A stretch of DNA of 15,096 nt from Rhodoferax sp. (GCA_029865675.1 JARXAU010000150.1:1-15096); one strand, 5' to 3'; counted from the first letter of the stretch, positions 1 to 8,084 are shown. Notes: generated by a model not told the origin, from the letters alone. A program made the numbers and translations.

Positions 1-848
1 TGATGACGGCCATGATGGCCTTCTTTTTGTTAATGTGGATTTTGGGTGCCAGCAACGACTCACAGCGCAAAAGCGTAGCGGACTATTTCAAGCCGACGTC
101 GCACAGCCAAGTCACCATGGGAGCGCTGGCGGGCTCCAACGGCATTTTGGGCGGGCGGTCCATCATTGACCCCGACGGCTTTCCTTACACCGCCAAGCAA
201 ACTGCTGCGATGGAGCGCCTGACTCCACGCTCTGAAGGGGGCCCCACCGAAAACGACCCCTCGCCCAACACCGAAAATGCGCGTGACAACGATGCCAAGA
301 CGCAAAACCAGGCCCAAGGCCAGGGCGGCGAACAAACGTCGGACAAGGCCAACTTTGACCAGCTGGAAAATCAACTTAAAGAGCAGCTTGCTTCCAATCC
401 CGCCCTCGAACCATTGAAAAATCAGGTGCAGCTGGTGCGAGACAAAGAGGGCTTGCGCATCGAGGTCATTGACAAAGCCGATTTCTCCATGTTTCCTTTA
501 GGAACGACCAAGCTGCAGCCCAAGGCGCAAGCGCTGCTGGGCGAAATTGCGAAGTCACTTGAGGCTATGCCCAACAAAATCAGCGTGCGCGGGCATACGG
601 ACAGCGTAGGTTTTGCAAACAAAGACGGCAAGAACAACTGGTCGCTGTCCGCTGACCGCGCCGAGGCAACGCGCGCCGCGCTGGAAAAAAACGGCATCAA
701 GTCCGATCGCTTTGTCCAGATTGAAGGGGTTGCAGACACGGTGCCTTACAACACCAACGACCCAAAAGACCCGCGCAACCGGCGCATTAGCATTACCGTC
801 AAGTTCAAAGAAGGTCAACAAGCGCCTACGCAGTCTGGGGGCGTCTGA
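1..848 (+). CDS. motB: Flagellar motor stator protein MotB (3' part; start lies outside the window)
   Basis: MotB forms the MotA4-5/MotB2 stator of the flagellar motor. It sits in the inner membrane with one helix and anchors to peptidoglycan through a periplasmic OmpA-like domain. The window begins inside the membrane helix: the first residues read MTAMMAFFLLMWILGAS, which matches the segment right after the family's proton-binding Asp (usually YADFxTAMMAFF). The true start and that Asp are therefore upstream, and the Met at base 3 is internal. After the helix comes a linker of about 120 residues, low in complexity and rich in Asn, Gln and Glu. The OmpA/MotB domain follows (roughly 150-265 of the visible 281), with VRGHTDSVGF, NWSLSADRA and DPRNRRISI. 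The stop is TGA at 846-848. MotA would be expected just upstream. The next gene is convergent, so motB is probably last in its operon. Confidence 0.93.
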   Translation, partial: MTAMMAFFLLMWILGASNDSQRKSVADYFKPTSHSQVTMGALAGSNGILGGRSIIDPDGFPYTAKQTAAMERLTPRSEGGPTENDPSPNTENARDNDAKTQNQAQGQGGEQTSDKANFDQLENQLKEQLASNPALEPLKNQVQLVRDKEGLRIEVIDKADFSMFPLGTTKLQPKAQALLGEIAKSLEAMPNKISVRGHTDSVGFANKDGKNNWSLSADRAEATRAALEKNGIKSDRFVQIEGVADTVPYNTNDPKDPRNRRISITVKFKEGQQAPTQSGGV

Positions 849-886
849 GTGCGCTAACCTGCTGCAGCCAGTAGCTCAGACTCTGC

Positions 887-1372
887 CTATTCGCAGCCTT
901 GGAACGCGCGTTTGATGCAGGTTTTTGCCAGGCGTTTGGCAGTGGCCAATTCGCTTGCGCTGATTTCCTGGGCTGATTTGGCCATTTCGGCACGCGCCTT
1001 AGGGTGGCCGCCCTCGGCGGCAATCGTAAACCACATTGCTGCGCGCTGGTGGTTGCGGGCAAAGCCTTGACCGTTGGCGTACATGCTGCCCAGCTTGAAC
1101 TGTGCTTTGGTCTCGCCTTGCGCTGCAGCCAAGTGCAGCCAGGTGATGGCTTGCGGGTAGTCCTGTGGCACACCTTGGCCAAAGGCGTACATGATGCCCA
1201 GCAAAGACTGCGCTTCTCGGTTGCCCGATTCCGCCACGCTGCGCCACTTTGCAACGGCAGCGGCGTAGTCCTTGCGCTGGTAGTCGGCATATCCGTCTTC
1301 CCAGGGCCCCGCATGGGCGGCGCAGGCCATGAGCGCCAAAACAGCGGCGTATGCGTGTCTTCGAATTCGCAT
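887..1372 (-). CDS. Secreted Sel1-like repeat (TPR-type) protein
   Basis: A protein of 161 residues with a classic signal peptide: basic MRIRRH, then a hydrophobic AAVLALMACAAHA with cleavage expected after AHA. Sel1-like repeats (TPR relatives of about 36 residues) follow, seen as AQSLLGIMYAFGQGVPQDY..AITWLHLAAAQG and AQFKLGSMYANGQGFARNH..AAMWFTIAAEGG, with a degenerate repeat before them. Such repeats mediate protein-protein contacts, and the partner here is unknown. ATG at 1372 is chosen over the TTG one codon earlier because an AAGGA ribosome-binding site lies about 8 bases before the ATG. This ATG shares its A with the TGA stop of the upstream gene (TGATG), which suggests translational coupling. 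The mature protein should be periplasmic. It is probably the last gene of the moxR-side operon and ends convergently against motB. Confidence 0.85.
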   Translation of the reverse strand: MRIRRHAYAAVLALMACAAHAGPWEDGYADYQRKDYAAAVAKWRSVAESGNREAQSLLGIMYAFGQGVPQDYPQAITWLHLAAAQGETKAQFKLGSMYANGQGFARNHQRAAMWFTIAAEGGHPKARAEMAKSAQEISASELATAKRLAKTCIKRAFQGCE

Positions 1373-1938
1373 CAAGAAGTCCTTGGGTGGTCGGGAGCCG
1401 GTGCCTCGACAAGATTGGCGTCCAGAGCAGTGGTTTCTACCACGGTGTCGCCAAGGGGCATGCTAGCGCTCTCAGTGGAGAGTTTGGATTCGGTTGAGGG
1501 TGTCTCGCCGATGTCTGTCACTGGCACCGGATGATCTAAGGATGCACGGTACAACGCATCGAGATGCGGCAAGCGCTCCAGCATGTCCACCCATTCCAGA
1601 TCAAAGGGCAGGCCCAGCCAGTCGCCAGCACGCTTGAGTGCCTCCACACTGTTTTTGATGGTTGTGCGATTGAACTCGACCATCTTTATTTGCTCTGCGC
1701 TTAGCGCCGTGCGCTCGCTGGCACTTATTTCTGCTTCCAGCGCCTGGAGTTCAAGGTGGCAGCGCGCGCGTTCATTGCGCAGCACGCTGCACGCATGCGC
1801 TGATCTGGCACGCGCCTGCAGCATGTCCAACTCGTGGCGCATGCTCAGCATTTTTTGCCTGGTGGAGTAGTACGAAACTCCTACCGCAAACATCGCCGCC
1901 AAAAACAAAAAAGTAAGAAGGGTCTGCGTGTTTGTCAT
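1372..1938 (-). CDS. Small membrane-anchored coiled-coil protein of unknown function
   Basis: I do not recognise a family. With ATG at 1938 the product has 188 residues: one N-terminal membrane helix (about 6-24, LLTFLFLAAMFAVGVSYY), then a charged heptad-like stretch (about 28-90, RQKMLSMRHELDMLQARA...LELQALEAEISASE) likely to form a coiled coil, a more globular part (90-135) and an acidic, Ser/Thr-rich tail to the C-terminus. The layout suggests an inner-membrane protein with its coiled coil in the periplasm, an inference from a single helix without a clear topology signal. The reading frame is open upstream to 2196, but that part overlaps the end of the transglutaminase gene and reads like non-coding sequence. 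No good ribosome-binding site precedes 1938, so the start is uncertain. It is coupled to the following Sel1 gene by a one-base stop/start overlap. Confidence 0.7.
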   Translation of the reverse strand: MTNTQTLLTFLFLAAMFAVGVSYYSTRQKMLSMRHELDMLQARARSAHACSVLRNERARCHLELQALEAEISASERTALSAEQIKMVEFNRTTIKNSVEALKRAGDWLGLPFDLEWVDMLERLPHLDALYRASLDHPVPVTDIGETPSTESKLSTESASMPLGDTVVETTALDANLVEAPAPDHPRTS

Positions 1939-2101
1939 GCTGATTGGGGTGACGGCTCTTAAGGGAAGGCGGCTTTCTGACGCCCTTTGCGAAGGTATCG
2001 GCACTTGCGGCAGAAAATCAAGCGCTGGCTCCTTGTTGAGCGAACACCTCCGCCCCTCGGCTGCCAGCCGCACACCCATGCACGCCCGGTTGTTGTGCGG
2101 C
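1939..2101. other. Gap inside the moxR-side gene row, with a weak inverted repeat
   Basis: About 163 bases separate the transglutaminase stop from the next start, the only sizeable gap in this row of genes. An imperfect inverted repeat is visible: GGCG at 1968-1971 pairs with CGCC at 1981-1984 across a 9-base loop, flanked by AA and TT with one bulged base. It could be a weak terminator or processing site, or the gap could hold a separate promoter for the two downstream genes. No convincing -35/-10 pair was seen. Confidence 0.3.
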
Positions 2102-4153
2102 TTACGTTGGGGCACCCTGCCGTGCGCCGACTTGGTACTTGTCCCAGGGCAGTGTGCGCCATGTTTTACTAAGCCGCACCACGCTGTAGGTATCACTGGA
2201 GTTGCCGTAACGGCATCGCTCTAGGTCAAAGAGCCATTGGTTCAAGCGTCCGGCCTCATCACCCCAGCGGACTTGCGCTTGGCGGGCCATCTGCCTTGGT
2301 GTGGCCGATGGAGGCAAGGTGAGCCCCAAGGCCGTCAAGCGATGGTGCGTTCGCTCAAGCAGGGCGTGCCAAGGGTCACGGCGGCGCTGGGGCAGGCCAG
2401 CCCACACCGCGCCGAGCAGCGCGATGGTGGAGATCCCACCTGCAAGAAGGTAGCCCAGCGCCTCCCAACTGGGCGCTGTGAAGCCCAGCTTTTTGAGGAT
2501 GTCCATTTGCGCACTTTGGCCGTAATTGAGTACCGATTGATTCCAGCGATTGTTGACCGCTTCCCAAGCCATGCGCGCGTCCGCCCAGAGCCGGTAGCCG
2601 GCAGGTCCTATCAATTCGGCTGCCGGACCGCGAGGCGCGGCTAGACGGGTTGTTTCCCCTATGCGCCAGGGTGACACCGCCGCAGTCGGGTCCACCCGCA
2701 CCCAGCCGAGACCCACCTGCCAAATTTCCGCCCACGCGTGGGCGTCGCTCTGGCGCACTGTCCAGTAGCCGTCGAGCGCGTTTCGCTGTGCACCCTGGTA
2801 GCCGGTAACTAGCCGTGCTGGCACACCCAATGCCCGCATCACCACCACGTAGGCTGAGGCAATATGCTCGCAAAACCCGGCTTTGCGCTCGAACCAGAAT
2901 TCATCGGCGGTATCCGCGCCATACACACCGGGGAGCAGGGTGTAGCGGTATTCGCCGCTGCGCAAGCGCGCCAGCACGATCGCGCTGAGCGCGCTGGCGT
3001 CCCCTTCAGGCACAGCAGTATTCGCTTGCAATTGCGCCGCCCATTCGCGTGTGCGGGGGTTGCTACCGACCGGCAACTGCGTAAATGCTTGGAGCGCAGG
3101 CGTCCATTCCCGGGGGCCGTACTGAAACTGGAGGTAACTCTCCGCGCGGTAACGGCGCAGATCACGCAGGTTGGCACGCGGGTCGGCCTTGTCGAGCCAC
3201 TGCAGGTCGGCAGTGGGTTTGGCTTGCCGGTCGGTTTGGGTGGGTGCTTCTGGCGTGGCGTCCAGCACCAGCAACCAGGGGTTTGCGCTGGGCTCCAGCG
3301 TGACCTCGTAGCGCAAGGGCTCTCCCCGTACTTGCAAGCCAGAGGGGCGCTGGTCTGTGTCATTGCGTTCCAGTGGCAACCACTCGCGTCCGTCAAACTG
3401 AGAAAGCACGGGGCCGCGAAAGTAGAGTGAAGTTCCGCGGGGCTGTGCTCCTTCGAAGCGCAGCCGCAGGGCGATGCTGTCATCCAGAGCCAACTCGGCC
3501 ATGCTGCCCACCGACACTGTCGCCGAGAGGCCACTGCGTGCGCTCGGCGCTTCATCGGCCACGCCCCAAAGGGGCGCGACACGGGGAAAAAGCATGAACA
3601 CCACGACCATCAAGGGCGTTCCGAGTGCAGCCATGCGGCAGGCGATGCCTACCGCCCGGCCCAGCGCCGAGGCGCTGCCTGGCATATTGGCGTGCACCAG
3701 CGCTGTGAGCAGCCCGAGCAGCGCGACCAGCATGTAGGCCGCCGTAGCAAGCGACTGCGATTGAAAAAACTGGGTCAGGATGGCAAAAAACCCCAGGAAG
3801 AACACGACAAAGGCATCCCGCTGGGCCCGCATTTCCAAGGTTTTGAGGGCGAGCAACAGAACGATCAGCATCACCCCCGCTTCGCGTCCAAGGAGCGTGC
3901 CGTAGACCAGCCATGTGCTTGCCAGCGCCAGCGCCAGCACCGCTGTCAGCAACCAGCGCCCCGGCAGAGCGCGCCCAGCCAGCGCCAAGTAGCCGCGCCA
4001 CAGCAGCAAGGTGCCCGCTAGCGCACTGCACCAAAGCGGCAACTGGGTTACTTGGGGCATGAGCACCCAGGCTACCACCAGCAGCACGAAAAGGGTCTCG
4101 CGCGAGTCTCGGGGTAGCTTTTGCAGCCTGTGCGCTACGCTTTGGCTCAACAC
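2102..4153 (-). CDS. tgpA: TgpA-type membrane transglutaminase-like protein (DUF3488 / transglutaminase core / DUF4129)
   Basis: Inner-membrane protein of 683 residues. The N-terminal third holds several hydrophobic helices (about 20-190, DUF3488 type). The periplasmic part carries the transglutaminase core (about 385-490) with the full Cys-His-Asp triad: C428 in AGFCEH, H472 in SDAHAWAE and D488 in VRVDPTAA. Another membrane helix follows (LLAGGISTIALLGAVWAGL), then a C-terminal DUF4129-like tail ending near DLERCRYG. TgpA of Pseudomonas aeruginosa has this architecture and is essential there; its natural substrate is not settled. GTG at 4153 is taken as the start because GGAGG (4164-4168) lies 10 bases upstream, while the TTG at 4174 has no such site. 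The gene thus overlaps the DUF58 stop by 7 bases, which implies coupling. TTG at 4150 is an alternative start. Confidence 0.9.
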   Translation of the reverse strand: MLSQSVAHRLQKLPRDSRETLFVLLVVAWVLMPQVTQLPLWCSALAGTLLLWRGYLALAGRALPGRWLLTAVLALALASTWLVYGTLLGREAGVMLIVLLLALKTLEMRAQRDAFVVFFLGFFAILTQFFQSQSLATAAYMLVALLGLLTALVHANMPGSASALGRAVGIACRMAALGTPLMVVVFMLFPRVAPLWGVADEAPSARSGLSATVSVGSMAELALDDSIALRLRFEGAQPRGTSLYFRGPVLSQFDGREWLPLERNDTDQRPSGLQVRGEPLRYEVTLEPSANPWLLVLDATPEAPTQTDRQAKPTADLQWLDKADPRANLRDLRRYRAESYLQFQYGPREWTPALQAFTQLPVGSNPRTREWAAQLQANTAVPEGDASALSAIVLARLRSGEYRYTLLPGVYGADTADEFWFERKAGFCEHIASAYVVVMRALGVPARLVTGYQGAQRNALDGYWTVRQSDAHAWAEIWQVGLGWVRVDPTAAVSPWRIGETTRLAAPRGPAAELIGPAGYRLWADARMAWEAVNNRWNQSVLNYGQSAQMDILKKLGFTAPSWEALGYLLAGGISTIALLGAVWAGLPQRRRDPWHALLERTHHRLTALGLTLPPSATPRQMARQAQVRWGDEAGRLNQWLFDLERCRYGNSSDTYSVVRLSKTWRTLPWDKYQVGARQGAPT

Positions 4154-5121
4154 AGCGCAAGTGCCTCCAAGCAAATGCGCCGATGCTCCACGCCACTGTC
4201 AACTGCAATGTGCCGGCCCGGCAGGCGCAGTCCGTAACGCAAACCGCGGCTCTCAGCTCGACAAACCCAGGCGCACAAGCGGGAGAGACGGCCTTCCTTG
4301 TCCGCCAAGCCGGTGCTGGCAAAGTCCAGCCATACCTCTGCTGTCTGTCGGCTGTTGGAGTCGCGGCTGACCAGTGAACCAGAACCCGTCACCAGGGTCT
4401 GGGCTGCTTTTTTCCACACAATGTGCTTGAGTGCATCGCCCGGACGGTAGGCGCGCAAGCCGTCCAAGTCATCTCCTGCAGGCAGGCGCGCGACCACTGC
4501 TGCGCCATCGTTGTCTCCCGCATCTGTGTTTGACCATTCCGGTGCGGAGGTCTCAGGGCGGGGGTAAACCAATATCGAGGCGGCCGGTCGCCATAAGGTC
4601 CAGACTCTGAATGCGCCCATCGGGAAACGGGTCTCCGCCGTTAAAAGGGGCAAGCTCACCAATCCCCGGTGCGGCGTCACCCAGCTGAGCTTGAGCTCGG
4701 TGCTGCCTCGCGCGGGCACTTCGGCCCACGCCCAGTCGCCACCGTCCGGTAGCGCTAGCCCGACCCCATAGCGTGGTTTGGCGGTGGGATTGTGGACCCG
4801 CACCATCAGCGTGGTAGTGGCGTCTAAAAACTGTGCGGTGGGCGGCACGAGGTGCAAGTGCAGACCCCGCAGCGTGCCATGGCCCATGTGCATTCCAACA
4901 ACGCTACAGCCCGCTAGCAAAAAAGTCAGCGCGTAGCCCAGATTCAACTGGAAGTTAATCGAAGCCAGCAGCAGTACCAACAAGGTCGCAGTCAGCATCA
5001 GGCCCGGTCCTGTGGGCAGGATGTAGACGTTGCGCTGGGTGAGGTGGTGGTGGTCGGTGGGTCGCAAGCGGGCTTGCCACCAACGCCTCAGCCGCGCACG
5101 CGCCCACGCGAGCGGGTTCAT
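4147..5121 (-). CDS. DUF58 domain-containing membrane protein
   Basis: A protein of 324 residues with a basic N-terminus, two adjacent hydrophobic segments (about 38-56 and 60-78) and a cytoplasmic-type region carrying the DUF58 hallmark at about 215-242 (AGDDLDGLRAYRPGDALKHI followed by VWKKAA). DUF58 proteins nearly always lie beside MoxR ATPases and are thought to be their clients or partners; many resemble von Willebrand A folds, but no MIDAS motif is obvious here. ATG at 5121 overlaps the moxR stop by four bases (ATGA), which strongly supports this start; the reading frame stays open to 5334, but that part runs through moxR. The end overlaps the transglutaminase start. The biochemical role is unknown, and a part in envelope maturation with TgpA is inferred from the neighbourhood. 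Confidence 0.9.
   Translation of the reverse strand: MNPLAWARARLRRWWQARLRPTDHHHLTQRNVYILPTGPGLMLTATLLVLLLASINFQLNLGYALTFLLAGCSVVGMHMGHGTLRGLHLHLVPPTAQFLDATTTLMVRVHNPTAKPRYGVGLALPDGGDWAWAEVPARGSTELKLSWVTPHRGLVSLPLLTAETRFPMGAFRVWTLWRPAASILVYPRPETSAPEWSNTDAGDNDGAAVVARLPAGDDLDGLRAYRPGDALKHIVWKKAAQTLVTGSGSLVSRDSNSRQTAEVWLDFASTGLADKEGRLSRLCAWVCRAESRGLRYGLRLPGRHIAVDSGVEHRRICLEALALC
4164..4168 (-). promoter_or_regulatory. Shine-Dalgarno site deciding the transglutaminase start
   Basis: GGAGG on the minus strand inside the last codons of the DUF58 gene, 10 bases before GTG 4153. It favours GTG 4153 over the longer TTG 4174 form, for which this site would be downstream of the start. Confidence 0.6.
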
Positions 5122-6038
5122 GGCAAGCGGACAGCGGCCACCATGGCACGCACCTGGGCCACCGCGTCGCGTCCCGCGCGCGGCAGGGGCGTCAGCCGGT
5201 GGGCGATGGTTTGGCTGATGATGTCTTGCACGTCGTCGGGTGCCACATACTCGCGCCCCTGCATCAGTGCTCGGGCCTTGGCCACACGCAACAGTGCGAT
5301 GCCCGCACGCGGGCTCAGGCCTTGCACAAACCACTGGCCCGAGCGCGTTGCGTGAATCAGGTCTTGTACATAGTCCAGCAGAGAGTCGGACGCATGCACA
5401 TTGCGCACTGCGTCTTGCAACCCTTGCAGCTCCAACAGGTTCAAGGCAGCGGGCAGCCGGTCCACCAAAAGGCGGCGGTCTACGCCGGAGAGAATGACGC
5501 GCTCACTCTGGCGGTCCGGGTACCCCAGCGAAATACGCATTAAAAAGCGGTCAAGCTGGGACTCTGGCAACGCATGCGTCCCTATTTGGTCTTGCGGGTT
5601 TTGGGTGGCGATCACAAAAAACGGCTTTGGCAGCGCACGTGTCTGGCCTTCAACGGTGACTTGCTTTTCTTCCATCGCCTCAAGCAGAGCGCTTTGGGTT
5701 TTGGGGCTGGCACGGTTGATCTCGTCGGCCAGCAAAATGTGGGTGAAGATCGGACCGGGGTGAAAGTGAAAGCCCTCGCTTGCGCGATCGTAAATAGACA
5801 CGCCCAACAAATCCGTGGGCATCAAGTCCGATGTAAATTGCACCCGGGAAAACGCAAGCCCCAAGGTCTTGCCCAGCGCGTGGGCCAGGGTTGTCTTGCC
5901 AACTCCGGGCACGTCTTCAATGAGCAAATGGCCACCGGCCAGCATGCAGGCCACACAGTCCTGCACCTGGGACTGCTTGCCCACAATCAGCGCGTTGAGC
6001 TGATTCAAAATGGTTTTGATGGTGTTTTGGACGTTCAT
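5118..6038 (-). CDS. moxR: MoxR-family AAA+ ATPase
   Basis: A protein of 306 residues covering the whole MoxR family. Walker A is GVGKTT (45-50), Walker B is LLADE (102-106) followed by INRASPKTQSALLEAMEE, sensor 1 is in ATQNP (N147), and LPESQLDRF (158-166) is the conserved stretch with the arginine finger. The C-terminal helical lid includes GLSPRAGIALLRVAKA. MoxR ATPases are chaperone-like and act on partners encoded nearby, often proteins with DUF58 or von Willebrand A domains. Its position as first gene before DUF58 and TgpA matches the well-known three-gene cluster. ATG at 6038 is preferred over TTG two codons upstream, but neither has a strong ribosome-binding site. It diverges from lgt across about 80 bases. 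Confidence 0.92.
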   Translation of the reverse strand: MNVQNTIKTILNQLNALIVGKQSQVQDCVACMLAGGHLLIEDVPGVGKTTLAHALGKTLGLAFSRVQFTSDLMPTDLLGVSIYDRASEGFHFHPGPIFTHILLADEINRASPKTQSALLEAMEEKQVTVEGQTRALPKPFFVIATQNPQDQIGTHALPESQLDRFLMRISLGYPDRQSERVILSGVDRRLLVDRLPAALNLLELQGLQDAVRNVHASDSLLDYVQDLIHATRSGQWFVQGLSPRAGIALLRVAKARALMQGREYVAPDDVQDIISQTIAHRLTPLPRAGRDAVAQVRAMVAAVRLP

Positions 6039-6118
6039 CTTCAAATGTCGAAAAAATCAAGATTTTAGGGAAGCTCCAGCCGCCTGGGCGACTTCAGCCT
6101 TGAAGGCACAATAGCGCC
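6039..6118. promoter_or_regulatory. Divergent intergenic region between moxR and lgt
   Basis: These 80 bases must hold the promoters of the leftward moxR row and of rightward lgt. The moxR side is A/T-rich. No clear -35/-10 pair or operator is visible, so this is inferred from gene direction alone. A GAAGG about 13 bases before the lgt ATG is a weak, rather distant ribosome-binding site. Confidence 0.35.
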
Positions 6119-6931
6119 ATGCTGATGCACCCTTCCATAGATCCTGTCGCCCTGCAACTCGGGCCGGTTTCCATTCACTGGTACGGCCTTACCTACCTGG
6201 CAGCGTTTGCCCTGTTTATGTGGCTGGGTAGTCGGCGCTTGCGGCAAAGCCCGTTTTCTGATGCCCGAGAGCCAGGGCCTTGGGCCTATCGGGATGTGGA
6301 AGATATTTTGTTTCTTGGCGTCATGGGCGTTGTCTTGGGCGGGCGCTTGGGCTATTGCTTGTTTTACAAACCTTTGTATTACGCCACCCACCCCCAGGAA
6401 ATCTTCGCCGTGTGGCAGGGCGGAATGAGCTTTCATGGTGGCATGTTGGGGGTCATAGCGGCCATGGTGTGGTTTGCCTACTCTCGCAAAAGGGCCTTTT
6501 GGCAGGTTGCCGATTTTGTTGCGCCTTGCGTGCCCACGGGCTTGGCGGCAGGGCGCGTTGGCAACTTCATCAACGGCGAGCTTTGGGGGCGGGTGGCCGA
6601 CCCCACGCTGCCTTGGGGCATGGTGTTTCGGGGAGCGGGCGACGCGCCCCGCCATCCCTCACAAATCTATCAATTTTTATTAGAAGGGCTGTTGCTTTTT
6701 GTTTTGTTGTGGTGGTACGCGTCGAGCAGCCCTAAGCAAGGGCGGGTGGCAGCAGCGTTCTTAATCGGGTACGGCGTGTTGCGCTTTATTGCAGAGTTTT
6801 TCCGCCAGCCCGATGCGCACCTGGGGCTCTTGTCTTTGGGCATGAGTATGGGGCAGTGGCTGTGCCTGCCGATGGTGCTTGCCGGCGCGCTGATTTGGCT
6901 TTGGGCGGGCGCGCGTGCTGCGCGCGTCTGA
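6119..6931 (+). CDS. lgt: Phosphatidylglycerol-prolipoprotein diacylglyceryl transferase
   Basis: Lgt moves the diacylglyceryl group from phosphatidylglycerol to the lipobox cysteine of prolipoproteins, the first step of lipoprotein maturation, in the inner membrane. The 270 residues fit the usual length. Family marks are present: HPSIDPVALQLGPVSIHWYG at the N-terminus, SFHGGMLG (H106, matching the essential His of E. coli Lgt), the signature GRVGNFINGELWGR (145-158) and YGVLRFIAEFFRQPD (218-232). Several membrane helices alternate with these motifs. ATG at 6119 gives the normal family N-terminus; an ATG two codons later is possible. It diverges from moxR and is followed after 53 bases by the HD-GYP regulator. 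The gene end contains a GC-rich hairpin. Confidence 0.97.
   Translation: MLMHPSIDPVALQLGPVSIHWYGLTYLAAFALFMWLGSRRLRQSPFSDAREPGPWAYRDVEDILFLGVMGVVLGGRLGYCLFYKPLYYATHPQEIFAVWQGGMSFHGGMLGVIAAMVWFAYSRKRAFWQVADFVAPCVPTGLAAGRVGNFINGELWGRVADPTLPWGMVFRGAGDAPRHPSQIYQFLLEGLLLFVLLWWYASSSPKQGRVAAAFLIGYGVLRFIAEFFRQPDAHLGLLSLGMSMGQWLCLPMVLAGALIWLWAGARAARV
6909..6925 (+). other. GC-rich hairpin at the lgt 3' end
   Basis: GCGCGC, a GTGCT loop, then GCGCGC form a perfect 6-bp stem with a 5-base loop, ending 3 bases before the lgt stop codon. No T-run follows, so a standard intrinsic terminator is not supported. It may only slow or partly stop transcription, or be a by-product of GCG/CGC codons. Confidence 0.3.
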
Positions 6932-6984
6932 GGCACGAGGCAAGCCGATGCCCATCGTTTTGGTGTTTTGAACCGGCTACTCTC

Positions 6985-8049
6985 ATGACGCAGCGCGTAC
7001 TTATTGTGGACGACACCGAGATCAATCTCTTGATCATGGGGCAGTTGGTAAGCCGGCTACCGCAGGCACAGGCGCACGGCTTCAGTGACCCGGTCTTGGC
7101 ACTGGAGTTTGCCCGCCACACACCGGTGGACGTGGTGGTGGTCGACTTCATGATGCCCCAGATGGATGGCCTGGAGTTCATCACTAACTACCGTCAAATA
7201 CCGGGCGCCCAGTCCACCCCCGTGTTGATGGTCACCGCAAATGAGGAGCGGGCGGTGCGCTATCGCGCTTTGGACTCGGGTGCCGATGATTTTTTATCCA
7301 AGCCGGTGGACCATATTGAGTTCATTGCGCGGGCGCGCAATATGCTCAAACTCAGCGACGCGACCCGCAAGCTGACAGACCAAGCGGCCTGGCTTGCCGA
7401 GAGTGTGCGCTTGGCGACGCAAGAGGTGCGCGAACGCGAGCGCGAAACCGTGCTCTGTCTGGCCAGGGCCGCCGAACACCGCGATACCGACACCGGCAGG
7501 CATATCGTGCGTATGTCGCATTACTCGCGGCTGATTGCACGCGAGTTGCGGCTCTCAGATGCGGACCAAGAGTTGCTGTTCGATGCAGCGGCGATGCACG
7601 ACATCGGCAAAGTCGCCATTCCCGACCGCGTGCTGCTTAAAGCGGGCCCGTTGGACGATGAAGAGCTGGTTTTGATGCGGCGTCACCCGATGCTGGGGCA
7701 CGAGTTGCTCAGCGGCAGCAGTTCGCCATTGCTGCAGGCCGGTGCTGCAATTGCTTTGGGCCACCATGAAAAGTTTGATGGCAGTGGCTACCCCTATGGC
7801 CTCAAGGGCGAAGACATTCCTGTGTTTAGCCGCATCGTGGCCATCGCCGACGTATTTGACGCTCTAACCTCCAACCGGCCTTACAAGCGAGCCTGGCTTC
7901 CTGATGTCGCAGCGCAGTACTTGCAGGCCCACAGGGGTAGTCATTTCGACCCCCGCTGCGTCGATGCATTTTTGGCGGCCTGGCCCGAAGTGTTGGTGAT
8001 TCGCGAGCGCTTCCAAGACCCCCAAGGCGCTGGGGAAAAGACGCTGTAG
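6985..8049 (+). CDS. Response regulator with HD-GYP domain (likely c-di-GMP phosphodiesterase)
   Basis: A protein of 354 residues. The receiver domain (about 1-118) has the acidic pair D9/D10, phospho-acceptor D54 (VVVVDFMMP), T84 and K106. A charged helical linker follows (about 120-155). The HD-GYP domain (about 155-340) has E164, H173, H205-D206 (HDIGK), H260-H261 and DGSGYP (265-270), then IADVFDALTSNRPYK. All motifs expected for metal binding and c-di-GMP hydrolysis are intact, as in RpfG-type regulators. No histidine kinase lies in the window, so it is an orphan here. ATG at 6985 places the receiver right at the N-terminus; the frame extends upstream into lgt only as an artefact. It is in line with lgt but preceded by no clear ribosome-binding site, so its own promoter or read-through are both possible. 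Confidence 0.93.
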   Translation: MTQRVLIVDDTEINLLIMGQLVSRLPQAQAHGFSDPVLALEFARHTPVDVVVVDFMMPQMDGLEFITNYRQIPGAQSTPVLMVTANEERAVRYRALDSGADDFLSKPVDHIEFIARARNMLKLSDATRKLTDQAAWLAESVRLATQEVRERERETVLCLARAAEHRDTDTGRHIVRMSHYSRLIARELRLSDADQELLFDAAAMHDIGKVAIPDRVLLKAGPLDDEELVLMRRHPMLGHELLSGSSSPLLQAGAAIALGHHEKFDGSGYPYGLKGEDIPVFSRIVAIADVFDALTSNRPYKRAWLPDVAAQYLQAHRGSHFDPRCVDAFLAAWPEVLVIRERFQDPQGAGEKTL

Positions 8050-8063
8050 GCTTGTGCTGACGG

Positions 8064-8084
8064 GCGCTGGTCCATGCTCAGCGC
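8064..8084. terminator. Hairpin between convergent HD-GYP and usp genes
   Basis: GCGCTG (8064-8069) and CAGCGC (8079-8084) form a 6-bp stem with a 9-base loop in the 28-base gap and over the usp stop codon. The position between convergent genes suits a two-way terminator. No T-tract follows on either strand, so the call is tentative. Confidence 0.3.

Noticed and set aside
1939..2196. An 86-codon N-terminal extension of the coiled-coil protein
   Set aside because: It would overlap the end of tgpA by about 95 bases and would put about 90 residues of unpatterned sequence before an otherwise clean N-terminal membrane helix.
6049..6063. ATCAAGATTTT near the moxR start as a possible FNR box
   Set aside because: Only one half-site (TTGAT on the minus strand) is present and the second half does not match, so it is not a credible box.
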